The notes: generated by a model not told the origin, from the sequence alone. A stretch of DNA of 8,072 nucleotides from Hyphomicrobiales bacterium (GCA_003151375.1 PLXI01000248.1:1612-9683), one strand, 5' to 3'. Positions 1 to 6,329 are shown, counted from the stretch's first letter. Translations and numbers: made by a program.

Positions 1-1
1 C

Positions 2-400
2 TTTGATCTTTACCGCGAGACTCATGCCAAGGCAGGCCATGACCCTAAAATCATTCAACTCAGCCTGAACATGCACGGCTTTGTTTCCGATACGACTGAA
101 AACGCCAAGCGCATTTATGGTGCGGCGCAAATGGAAGTCATGAACCGCATTGGCAAAGAGCGTGGCTGGCCACCTCAGGGCATGGCCCATTTTGAGCAAG
201 CTGCTGGCCCAACCGGCAATCTCATCGTGGGGGATGCCGCGCGGGTGGCTGAGCGCATCATTGAATTGCATGAGGTTTTTGAAAACACCCGCATTCTCAT
301 ACAGATGGCGATTGGCACCGTGCCGCACGCGGAGCAGTTGAAAGCCATTGAAATCCTGGGTGGCGAAGTGGCCCCCGCAGTGAGGAAAGCTTTGAAATGA
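2..400 (+). CDS. LLM class (luciferase-like) flavin-dependent oxidoreductase, C-terminal part
   Basis: This is the 3' end of a gene that begins before the window; 132 residues are visible up to the TGA at 398-400. The reading frame is open from base 2, so the ATG at 71 is internal and not the start. The segment resembles the C-terminal part of bacterial luciferase-like (F420/FMN TIM-barrel) monooxygenases: a core strand with LSLNMHGFVSDT, a helix with many charged residues around the GKERGWPP stretch, then the late GNLIVGDAARVAERI and IQMAIGTVPHAEQLKAIE segments that in this family precede the C-terminal helix. The substrate cannot be told from this part. The stop overlaps the start of the pirin gene by four bases (ATGA, 397-400), so the two are probably translationally coupled. 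Family assignment is by overall resemblance, not by a catalytic residue. Confidence 0.82.
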   Translation, partial: FDLYRETHAKAGHDPKIIQLSLNMHGFVSDTTENAKRIYGAAQMEVMNRIGKERGWPPQGMAHFEQAAGPTGNLIVGDAARVAERIIELHEVFENTRILIQMAIGTVPHAEQLKAIEILGGEVAPAVRKALK

Positions 401-1314
401 CACTGCCCCATGTGCCTGATCCCATTCCGGGCGATGCCGCTTCGGTTGATGCCATCGAACATGTGATTGTTCCGCGCATCCGCGACATTGGTGATTTTGA
501 AGTGCACCGGGCTCTGCCCGCTGCCGAGCGCCAGATGATTGGTTCGTTCATTTTCTTTGACCGCTTTGGTCCAGTCATAATGAAGGCCGGGCAGGGCGTG
601 GATGTGCGCCCGCACCCGCATATTGGTCTCGCCACAGTGACATGGCTGTTTGACGGTACGATTTATCATCGCGACAGTCTGGGGTCAGAACAGGCAATCG
701 CACCGGGTGAGCTCAACTGGATGACGGCTGGCAAGGGCATCGTGCATTCAGAGCGTACGCCTGCGCTGGAGCGGGCCTCGGGCCAGAACTATTTTGGCCT
801 GCAAAGCTGGGTGGCCTTGCCGAAGAAATTTGAAGAAACCTCGCCCGGCTTTGAACATGTTGGGCAAGACCGCTTGCCGCTGTTGGTTGATGGCGGCCGC
901 AAGGTGCAGGTGATTGCAGGTTCGCTTTTCGGCGAGACTTCGCCTGTTAAAACCCATTCCGATTTGTTTTATGCTGACGTGCGGCTGGATGCGAGGGCGC
1001 GGCTGCCTATTGGCGCTGAACATGAAGAGCGTGGACTCTATCTGGTGTCTGGTGAGATCGAAATTGCGGGCCGTGTGTTTGAAGCGGGCAAGCTCATCGC
1101 CTTGAAACCGAGGGCCGAAGTGATCGTTACGGCGCTTGAGGCCAGCCATTTCATGTTGCTGGGTGGTGAGCCCATGGATGGGCCCCGCCATATCTGGTGG
1201 AATTTTGTTTCATCGTCGCAAGAAAAAATCGAGGCTGCGAAGAATGAATGGCGCACAGGAAAGTTCTCGATGGTGCCGGGGGACGACAAAGAATTCATCC
1301 CGCTTCCCGCCTAG
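397..1314 (+). CDS. pirin family protein (cupin-fold metalloprotein)
   Basis: A complete 305-residue bicupin of the pirin family, within the usual 230-310 range. The four metal ligands of pirins are visible in the N-terminal cupin: His73 and His75 in the RPHPHIGLATVTW motif, and His117 and Glu119 in GIVHSE. The second cupin covers roughly residues 165-270 and lacks such a set, as is usual. Pirins are cytoplasmic Fe-binding proteins; several bacterial members are quercetin 2,3-dioxygenases and others act as redox-sensitive regulators, so the exact role is open. The start is the ATG inside the ATGA overlap with the upstream flavin monooxygenase gene, which suggests coupled translation and perhaps a shared oxidative or aromatic-compound task. 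No clear terminator follows the TAG at 1312-1314. Confidence 0.94.
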   Translation: MTLPHVPDPIPGDAASVDAIEHVIVPRIRDIGDFEVHRALPAAERQMIGSFIFFDRFGPVIMKAGQGVDVRPHPHIGLATVTWLFDGTIYHRDSLGSEQAIAPGELNWMTAGKGIVHSERTPALERASGQNYFGLQSWVALPKKFEETSPGFEHVGQDRLPLLVDGGRKVQVIAGSLFGETSPVKTHSDLFYADVRLDARARLPIGAEHEERGLYLVSGEIEIAGRVFEAGKLIALKPRAEVIVTALEASHFMLLGGEPMDGPRHIWWNFVSSSQEKIEAAKNEWRTGKFSMVPGDDKEFIPLPA

Positions 1315-1399
1315 TTCTCCACAATCTTTCCTGTCTTTTTGAGGCCACACCCAGTCAGTAAACATAATTGTGATGAAGCGTTATTGGCCTTAAGCATGT

Positions 1400-1419
1400 A
1401 TTCAGAGGAATATCTGAGT
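1400..1419. promoter_or_regulatory. Inverted repeat upstream of the cytochrome b gene
   Basis: TCAGA at 1402-1406 and TCTGA at 1413-1417 are perfect inverted copies around a 6-base centre; a G-T pair and an A-T pair extend the arms to 7 bp. It ends about 20 bases before the start codon, in the place expected of an operator or leader hairpin. It is short, not followed by a T-run and not matched to a known regulator, so the call is tentative. Confidence 0.25.
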
Positions 1420-1438
1420 CCGGTTTGAGGAGTTTTTG

Positions 1439-2068
1439 ATGCAAAAGGTTTTGATTCATCCGCTTTATGTTCGGATCTTTCATTGGATAAATGCCGCCGC
1501 CATTGTGACCATGATTATGAGTGGCTGGCAGATTTACAATGCCTCACCTCTGTTTGAGAGTTTGATATTCCCTGACTCTGTTACCTTGGGCGATTGGCTT
1601 GGCGGTGGCATTCAATGGCATTTAGCGGCCATGTGGGTGTTTGTGGTCAACCTGCTGATCTATCTGGTGTTGGGCATCGCCACCGGCCATTTCCGCGAAA
1701 AGTTTTTTCCTCTTGGCCCAAAGGCTTTGTTCCATGATATTTGGGCTGCGATGCGTTTCAAACTCGGCCATAACAGCCATGATTATAACGCCGTGCAAAA
1801 AGCTTTTTATATTGGCATCATTTTGGTGATGCTGATGACATTCGTTTCAGGCCTTGTGGTGTGGAAGTCTGTGCAATTCCAAGCACTGAGTTGGATTGTG
1901 GGTAATTACGCCACAGCGCGTTATGTTCACTTTGCTGGCATGACTTTGATCTGTGCTTTCATTATTGTGCATGTGGCACTTGTGGCCATTGTGCCATCAA
2001 CACTCATTCCGATGATCACTGGGAAGGCTAAGCCATTCCCAGAGAAGGAGAACAGCCATGTTGCTTAA
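1439..2068 (+). CDS. cytochrome b/b6-type membrane protein, electron donor to the downstream molybdoenzyme
   Basis: A 209-residue integral membrane protein of the cytochrome b561/NiFe-hydrogenase cytochrome b family. Four hydrophobic segments lie near residues 16-30, 60-81, 121-142 and 162-185. Histidines placed like heme b ligands are His15 (RIFHWINA), His61 (WHLAAMW), His164 (RYVHFAGM) and His178 (IIVHVAL). The ATG at 1439 is chosen over the TTG one codon earlier because GAGGAG (1427-1432) lies 6 bases before it. Such proteins pass quinol electrons to a periplasmic partner. The next gene overlaps it by 11 bases and encodes a sulfite-oxidase-type molybdoenzyme, which makes the pairing convincing. 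It is not MsrQ/YedZ, which belongs to the ferric-reductase-like six-helix family. The physiological direction of electron flow is inferred. Confidence 0.9.
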   Translation: MQKVLIHPLYVRIFHWINAAAIVTMIMSGWQIYNASPLFESLIFPDSVTLGDWLGGGIQWHLAAMWVFVVNLLIYLVLGIATGHFREKFFPLGPKALFHDIWAAMRFKLGHNSHDYNAVQKAFYIGIILVMLMTFVSGLVVWKSVQFQALSWIVGNYATARYVHFAGMTLICAFIIVHVALVAIVPSTLIPMITGKAKPFPEKENSHVA

Positions 2069-2822
2069 ACCAAATTCGTCGCAGAAACTTTTGCTGCCAC
2101 GCACCAAGCAAGTGAAGAACATTGAGCGGCGCTTTTTCATGGGCCGGGCATTGTCATTTGGCGCACTCTCGATGCTGGCGGGCTGTAATGTCGCTGATGA
2201 TTCAAAGGCGCAAAGTATTCTTGACGCCATGTCGCGCTGGAATGACGGTGTGCAGGAAGCGATTTTTGGCGCAACCAACCAGTTGGCGACCACCTATACC
2301 GAGGCGGACATTACCGATCCGTTCCCCTTCAATGCTTACTATAGCGAGGATAAAGCACCTGATGTGAAGGAAGAAGGTTACAAGCTTGAACTTACCGGGT
2401 TGGTCGACAAGAAAGCCCCTTGGACTTTGGCTGCTCTGCGCGCACTTCCACAGCAATCCCAAATCACCAGACATATATGTGTTGAAGGCTGGAGTGTGAT
2501 TGGCAAATGGGCAGGGGTGAGTTTTGCTGATTTCTTGCACATGGTGGGCGCAGACACCAAAGCCAAATATGTGGCGTTCAAATGCGCCGATGATTATTAC
2601 ACCACACTCGATATGGCCTCAGCTCTGCATCCGCAAACTATTCTGGCGCTTACATTCCGCGATCAGGTTCTCCCGCGCAAATATGGTTTCCCGATGAAGC
2701 TGCGCATTCCAATCAAGCTGGGCTTTAAAAATCCAAAGCACATCATGTCAATCGAAGTGACCAATGAAGACCGTGGCGGGTATTGGGAAGACCAAGGCTA
2801 TAATTGGTTCAGTGGCACATAA
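2058..2822 (+). CDS. Tat-exported molybdopterin-dependent oxidoreductase (sulfite oxidase/MsrP-like), probable lipoprotein
   Basis: A 254-residue protein with the oxidoreductase molybdopterin-binding domain at about residues 85-240. Cys141, in the RHICVEGW motif, is the expected molybdenum ligand of this superfamily. The Mo-cofactor dimerisation domain of true sulfite oxidases is absent, as in MsrP/YedY. The N terminus carries a twin-arginine signal (Arg24-Arg25 followed by FFMGR), a short hydrophobic stretch and a lipobox LAGC ending at Cys43, so the mature enzyme may be lipid-anchored on the periplasmic side. The start is fixed by GAAGGAG (2044-2050), 7 bases upstream, inside the cytochrome b gene. 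The 11-base overlap implies coupled translation with its electron partner. Candidate substrates are methionine sulfoxide or another S- or N-oxide; the Met-rich gene next door favours the former. The substrate is inferred. Confidence 0.92.
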   Translation: MLLKPNSSQKLLLPRTKQVKNIERRFFMGRALSFGALSMLAGCNVADDSKAQSILDAMSRWNDGVQEAIFGATNQLATTYTEADITDPFPFNAYYSEDKAPDVKEEGYKLELTGLVDKKAPWTLAALRALPQQSQITRHICVEGWSVIGKWAGVSFADFLHMVGADTKAKYVAFKCADDYYTTLDMASALHPQTILALTFRDQVLPRKYGFPMKLRIPIKLGFKNPKHIMSIEVTNEDRGGYWEDQGYNWFSGT

Positions 2823-2892
2823 GATTCGGATCACAGTTCACATGATTGTGTGCTGAGTTTATTGGCCAGCGTGAAAGTCAAAGTGCAAACAG

Positions 2893-2924
2893 GCTGTGGA
2901 ACAAAAGTTCCGCAGCTTTTTTTT
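2893..2924 (+). terminator. Intrinsic terminator inside the leader of the Met-rich gene (possible attenuator)
   Basis: A 10-bp stem (2893-2902 with 2907-2916, one G-U pair) closes on an AAAA loop and is followed by eight T (2917-2924). It follows the molybdoenzyme gene by 70 bases but ends only two bases before the GGAG ribosome binding site of the next gene (2927-2930), which starts at 2938. Any RNA started upstream must pass it to express the Met-rich protein. It therefore looks like a readthrough or attenuation point rather than a simple operon end. Confidence 0.85.
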
Positions 2925-2937
2925 ATGGAGAACGAAT

Positions 2938-3216
2938 ATGATCAAGACAACACTCGCCGCCGCACTTTTGGCCCTTGCTTTCACCACAGCACCATCCTTT
3001 GCAGATGATATGATGAAGACCACTTGCGATGCCCCGACAATGAAGATGGTTGGCGATGCAATGGCCAAAGACACTGATGCCAAAATGGCCAATGATGTGA
3101 AGATGGCCGGCGATGAAATGAAAATGGCTATGGATGCGATGACCGCCAACAAAATGGATGACTGTTCCAAGCACATTGGCATGGCGATGGACCACATGAT
3201 GATGAAACATAACTGA
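2938..3216 (+). CDS. Small secreted methionine-rich protein (MrpX-like by character)
   Basis: A 92-residue protein with a clear Sec signal peptide: Lys3, a hydrophobic core at about 5-16 and an APSFA cleavage site after Ala22. The predicted mature chain of 70 residues holds 17 methionines (24 percent), including a run of three at 87-89, plus two cysteines (30 and 76) and three histidines (79, 86, 91). The rest is mostly Lys, Asp and Ala, which suits a charged helical rod. The ATG at 2938 is chosen because GGAG (2927-2930) lies 7 bases before it; an upstream in-frame GTG at 2896 falls inside the terminator stem and would bury the signal peptide. Composition and position after a molybdoenzyme of the MsrP fold suggest a sacrificial periplasmic oxidant scavenger regenerated by that enzyme. 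Copper binding is the main alternative. Homology to MrpX is not established. Confidence 0.85.
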   Translation: MIKTTLAAALLALAFTTAPSFADDMMKTTCDAPTMKMVGDAMAKDTDAKMANDVKMAGDEMKMAMDAMTANKMDDCSKHIGMAMDHMMMKHN

Positions 3217-3236
3217 TTTTAATTTTTGCAAATATC

Positions 3237-3265
3237 AAAGGGCGGCTTCGTGCTGCCCTTTTTTT
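3237..3265 (+). terminator. Intrinsic terminator after the Met-rich gene
   Basis: A 10-bp stem (3237-3246 with 3252-3261, one G-U pair) closes on TTCGT, and the T-run continues to 3265. It lies 20 bases after the stop of the Met-rich gene and just before the end of the convergent gene at 3270. Read on the minus strand the hairpin is followed by a poorer T-tract, so it may serve that gene weakly as well. Confidence 0.88.
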
Positions 3266-3269
3266 CGGC

Positions 3270-4163
3270 CTATTCTAAACTGAGACGTTGGCTGATGCCG
3301 TCTTGCACCACAAAGCTTTTTGCAATGATGCGGCTTCCAAGTTTTGTCTCGGCGGAATAGGCCCCAGGCCTCAGCGCCACTTCACTGACGCCCGGTGGCA
3401 ATGCTAGCTTTTCACCAGACTCATTGCTCAGCGTCCAATTTTCACCTTCGTTCAAGACGGGGAGTTCCACCACGCTGCCATGCACAGCCAGGTCGACGGC
3501 GCGCATGATGCCGGCTTTGACTTCAACACTGGTTGAGGCTTCGACATTGCCTTGCGGAAATCGAGTTTCAACACGGTAATTGCCAGCGGCCAGCTTGATG
3601 ATTTCGCCCGGCGTTACTGACGATGCCACGCGTTGGCCAACATCCACACCGTCCAGTGCGTAAATCTGCGTGGTTGCGGGTCGTAATGTTGCTCCCTCGT
3701 CAGTGAGATGAGGTGCAATGCGTAACGCACCTGCATTGAGATCGAAGTTCACTGATACCGATGTGTCGGCGGGCAATGTGATGTTTTCGGCGAAAGCCAC
3801 ATTGCCGTAATGGGCAATCACGTCATAATTGCCTGGCTTCAACGGCAGAGATAGGATTTGCGACGCACCTGCAAAAAGTGTTTGGCCATCTGATGATTTC
3901 AGAATCCAATCAATGCTATCTGCGTAGTTTGTTGCATTTTGGGTGAGGCGGCCAGAAAGCTCTAACTTTTCCTCGCCAGCGGCCACCACGGATAGAGCTA
4001 TTGTGGCCGGCAGATGGGCCGCGACTTTAGGTGCGACGTCCTGATTGGCCGAACCCACATTGGCACGCCCATATTGGCTTGAAATAGAAAACGCCACCAA
4101 ACCGAGCATACATGCAATGCTGGCTTGGTGGCGATGACGCGTTAGGCGGGTGCTTGCGCCCAC
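3270..4163 (-). CDS. Secreted hypothetical protein with three beta-type repeats
   Basis: A 297-residue protein I cannot name. The N terminus is basic (Arg6, Arg9, Arg11) and followed by a hydrophobic stretch at about 14-28, so export is likely, with possible cleavage near Ala34. The rest consists of three modules. Each starts with a strand such as DWILKSSDGQTL, QIYALDG or NWTLSNESGEKL and leads into an L-x-(P/A)-G-x-Y turn: LKPGNYDV at 108, LAAGNYRV at 191 and LRPGAYSA at 265, each followed by alternating hydrophobic strands. This resembles small beta-sandwich (PEGA or carboxypeptidase-regulatory-like) repeats seen in alphaproteobacterial envelope proteins, some with vWA domains; no such domain is present here. 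The GTG start is supported by AGGGGA 7 bases upstream and an in-frame TAA two codons before it. No catalytic motif was seen; binding or scaffolding in the periplasm is a guess. Confidence 0.75.
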   Translation of the reverse strand: MGASTRLTRHRHQASIACMLGLVAFSISSQYGRANVGSANQDVAPKVAAHLPATIALSVVAAGEEKLELSGRLTQNATNYADSIDWILKSSDGQTLFAGASQILSLPLKPGNYDVIAHYGNVAFAENITLPADTSVSVNFDLNAGALRIAPHLTDEGATLRPATTQIYALDGVDVGQRVASSVTPGEIIKLAAGNYRVETRFPQGNVEASTSVEVKAGIMRAVDLAVHGSVVELPVLNEGENWTLSNESGEKLALPPGVSEVALRPGAYSAETKLGSRIIAKSFVVQDGISQRLSLE

Positions 4164-4252
4164 GCTTTATTCCCCTGTTTAATTCTCCCCAAGCACTTTC
4201 CGGCTGGTAAGACTGTTGAAGCACAGGCCGGGTTGGCTGCGCAACGAAATGC

Positions 4253-4267
4253 TTAACGAATGGTTAA
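4253..4267. promoter_or_regulatory. CtrA-type binding site TTAA-N7-TTAA
   Basis: TTAA at 4253-4256 and 4264-4267 are separated by exactly 7 bases. On the minus strand the site begins TTAACCAT, the extended half-site known for the cell-cycle regulator CtrA. It lies between divergent genes, 60 bp before the nitroreductase start and 90 bp before the secreted beta-repeat protein, so either could be the target. Confidence 0.55.
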
Positions 4268-4326
4268 TGTGACCTGGCGGATTGAGCGCATTGCACAATG
4301 ACATAGGAAATGGCTATGAGGCGGCT

Positions 4327-4911
4327 ATGACATTCAATGACACAAGTTCGCTGCTGACATTTTTGAAAACCCGCAAGTCGGCGTCGGCCAAAGCGATGGG
4401 CGAGCCGGGGCCCGCGCCTGCCGGGCTAGACGAGATATTGCGACTTGCCCTTCGCGTTCCTGACCATGGCAAGCTTGCCCCATGGCGGTTTGTGGTTTTT
4501 GAGAGAGCCGCGCGGGCACAAGTGGGCGCGGCATTTAGGGCGCGCTGGGGCGCGCTTAACCCCACGCATGGCGCAGAGGCCTTAGACTTCCAGGCCGGGC
4601 TTTTCATGCGTGCGCCGGTTGTTGTGGTGGTGGTTTCCACCGCACAAGAGCATATTAAAATTCCGATCTGGGAACAGCAACTCTCCGCCGCAGCGTTGAG
4701 TTTCAATGTGGTTCTGGCAGCACAAGCCCATGCTTTTGATGCACAGTGGCAAACTGATTGGGTGGCCTATGATGCCAAGGCCAAAGCGGCGATGGGGGTT
4801 GGCGAAGAAGAGAAGGTGGCGGGCATCGTTTACATCGGTACTTCAACTTTGCCGCTTGAGGATAGACCTCGGCCAGAGCTTGCATCTGTTTTAACGCGTT
4901 GGGTGAAGTGA
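4327..4911 (+). CDS. Nitroreductase family protein, YdjA-like
   Basis: A 194-residue FMN-dependent nitroreductase of the small YdjA type. Family signals are the N-terminal TRKSAS segment (15-20, FMN phosphate region), the hallmark VPDHGKLAPWRF at 44-55, the hydrophobic APVVVVVVST strand at 96-105, the helix around WEQQLSAAALS (115-125) and the late glycine-containing strand GIVYIGT (166-172). Such enzymes are cytoplasmic dimers reducing nitro or quinone compounds with NAD(P)H; the physiological substrate is unknown. The ATG at 4327 with GAGG 5 bases upstream is preferred to an in-frame TTG at 4282, which would add 15 residues of unfamilylike sequence. It is the first gene of a tightly packed three-gene unit; its TGA overlaps the next ATG by one base. 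Confidence 0.9.
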   Translation: MTFNDTSSLLTFLKTRKSASAKAMGEPGPAPAGLDEILRLALRVPDHGKLAPWRFVVFERAARAQVGAAFRARWGALNPTHGAEALDFQAGLFMRAPVVVVVVSTAQEHIKIPIWEQQLSAAALSFNVVLAAQAHAFDAQWQTDWVAYDAKAKAAMGVGEEEKVAGIVYIGTSTLPLEDRPRPELASVLTRWVK

Positions 4912-5618
4912 TGGCAATTAAAGGCATATTATTCGATAAAGATGGAACACTGATCGAATTCAATAATTTATTCGGGGCCACTTATCTCAAGATGCTGCAA
5001 TTGCATTATGATTATTCAAAAGACCAAGCGACCGAGATTTTAACGCGCGCGGGCTATATGCCTGAAACTGGTGGTTGCCGCGGTGGAAGCCCGATGGCCT
5101 CAGGCACGCTGAGTGAAGTGGTGCGTTTTTGGTGGCCTGACATGGCCGAGGATGAACGCGAAGCGCGGCGCAAATTCATTGACGAGAATTTTGACCGTGA
5201 TGCCCATGATGGGGCGATTGCGATTATTCCGTTGCAGCCAATATTCGAAGAATTGAAAGCTGCAGGTTACGTGTTGGGTGTTGCCACCAATGACATTGAG
5301 GCTTCGGCCCATAGCCACATGACCAAGATTGGGGTGATCGATTATTTTGAAATGTTGATTGGTGCCGACAGTGTGGTGCAACCCAAACCTCATGGCAATA
5401 TGATCAAGCGCTTTGCCGCAGCCATGACCATCAAGCCCCATGAGATCGCCATGGTTGGCGACAATGCCCATGACATCAACGAAGCACGTGCGGGCGGCGC
5501 AGGCCTTGCCATCGGTGTGCTGAGCGGAAATTCAGATCATGATGCTTTGGCGCATATCGCCGATCATGTGATTGGCACGGTGGCAGATTTGCTGCCGCTT
5601 TTGCAGAAGGTGCGTTGA
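4911..5618 (+). CDS. HAD superfamily phosphatase (phosphoglycolate phosphatase-like)
   Basis: A 235-residue HAD hydrolase with all four motifs: Asp9 and Asp11 in FDKDGT (nucleophile and acid/base), Thr126 in GVATND, Lys159 in QPKPHG, and Asp184 and Asp188 in MVGDNAHD. The segment between motifs I and II (about 16-105) is a helical cap of the C1 type as in phosphoglycolate phosphatase (Gph) and related enzymes. The substrate cannot be read from sequence; Gph-like phosphoglycolate removal is one option, and dephosphorylation of a flavin-related compound is another given its two flavoenzyme neighbours. Start and stop both lie in TGATG junctions with the genes on either side, so it is translationally coupled to both. 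The TTG four codons upstream in frame was rejected in favour of the coupled ATG. Confidence 0.92.
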   Translation: MAIKGILFDKDGTLIEFNNLFGATYLKMLQLHYDYSKDQATEILTRAGYMPETGGCRGGSPMASGTLSEVVRFWWPDMAEDEREARRKFIDENFDRDAHDGAIAIIPLQPIFEELKAAGYVLGVATNDIEASAHSHMTKIGVIDYFEMLIGADSVVQPKPHGNMIKRFAAAMTIKPHEIAMVGDNAHDINEARAGGAGLAIGVLSGNSDHDALAHIADHVIGTVADLLPLLQKVR

Positions 5619-6208
5619 TGTTCTACGATGCCGTAATCAATGATCATGGGTTGCCGCTTGATCCGTTCTATGCGTTGGTGGGGCCGCGGCCAATAGCCTG
5701 GATTTCGACACTATCAAAGAGTGGCAAAGCCAATTTAGCACCCTATAGTTTTTATAACGCCTTTTCCCACAATCCGAGTTATGTGGCCTTTGGTTCAACG
5801 GGCTACAAAGACACTTTGCGCAACATAGATGAGAACCACGAATTTGTAGTCAACCTTGCTATTCATGATTTGCGTGAGGCCATGAACCAATCATCTGCTC
5901 GCGTTGATCAGGATGAATTTGAGGTTGCCGGCCTTGCAAAAGCAGAATGCGTTAAGGTAAAGCCACCACGTGTTGCGGCTAGCCCTGTTGCACTGGAATG
6001 TCGGCATTTTCGAACCCTCGATTTGCCGAATGATGCTGGAGAGGTCAGCAATTATCTCGTAGTTGGCCGGGTTGTTGGCATTCACATTGATGACCGCTAT
6101 ATCGTTGATGGGCGTGTAAACACAGCCGCCATGAAACCAATCGCGCGCCTCGGCTATGCCGAATATGCGACTGTTGAACAGGTCTGGAAGATGCGTCGAC
6201 CCCAGTGA
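5618..6208 (+). CDS. Flavin reductase family protein (FMN-binding split barrel)
   Basis: A 196-residue protein of the flavin reductase/DIM6-NTAB family. The typical N-terminal block is present: YALVGPRPIAWIST at about 18-31, then the NLAPYSFYNAFSHNP segment that lines the FMN site, and FVVNLA about 30 residues later. Members reduce FMN or act as FMN-containing oxidoreductases in the cytoplasm, sometimes feeding reduced flavin to a monooxygenase partner. The start overlaps the HAD gene stop in TGATG. It is the last gene of the unit; no convincing terminator follows. A monooxygenase of the luciferase-like type lies 5 kb upstream in the window, but nothing in the sequence shows that the two are partners. 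Confidence 0.92.
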   Translation: MFYDAVINDHGLPLDPFYALVGPRPIAWISTLSKSGKANLAPYSFYNAFSHNPSYVAFGSTGYKDTLRNIDENHEFVVNLAIHDLREAMNQSSARVDQDEFEVAGLAKAECVKVKPPRVAASPVALECRHFRTLDLPNDAGEVSNYLVVGRVVGIHIDDRYIVDGRVNTAAMKPIARLGYAEYATVEQVWKMRRPQ

Positions 6209-6329
6209 ATGCTTTTGCTAGGCAGTGTGCCGATATCTGTGATCAGGCTGTTTTGAGCGGCGCCACCGAGTCGGGTGTCATTGGGCAGGAATCCAAGATT
6301 GAGTGTATTGCGCCCATAATACTCGTGCC

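Noticed and set aside
175..669. Minus-strand open frames opposite the monooxygenase and pirin genes
   Set aside because: They are shadows of two well-recognised plus-strand genes and cross their junction without any family resemblance.
1390..1404. Near-match to a CtrA box (TTAA-N7-TTCA) before the cytochrome b gene
   Set aside because: One of the eight fixed bases differs, and near-matches of this kind are expected by chance in several kilobases.
2896..2937. Longer version of the Met-rich protein starting at a GTG
   Set aside because: The GTG lies inside the terminator stem, has no ribosome binding site, and would put 14 extra residues before an otherwise standard signal peptide.
2923..3231. 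Minus-strand open frame rich in histidine opposite the Met-rich gene
   Set aside because: The histidines are simply CAT read opposite the many ATG codons. There is no ribosome binding site or family resemblance, and the frame also runs into the leader terminator region.
6209..6300. Possible terminator after the flavin reductase gene
   Set aside because: Short inverted repeats such as GGC-AGTGT-GCC are present, but none is followed by a T-run and none has a convincing stem.
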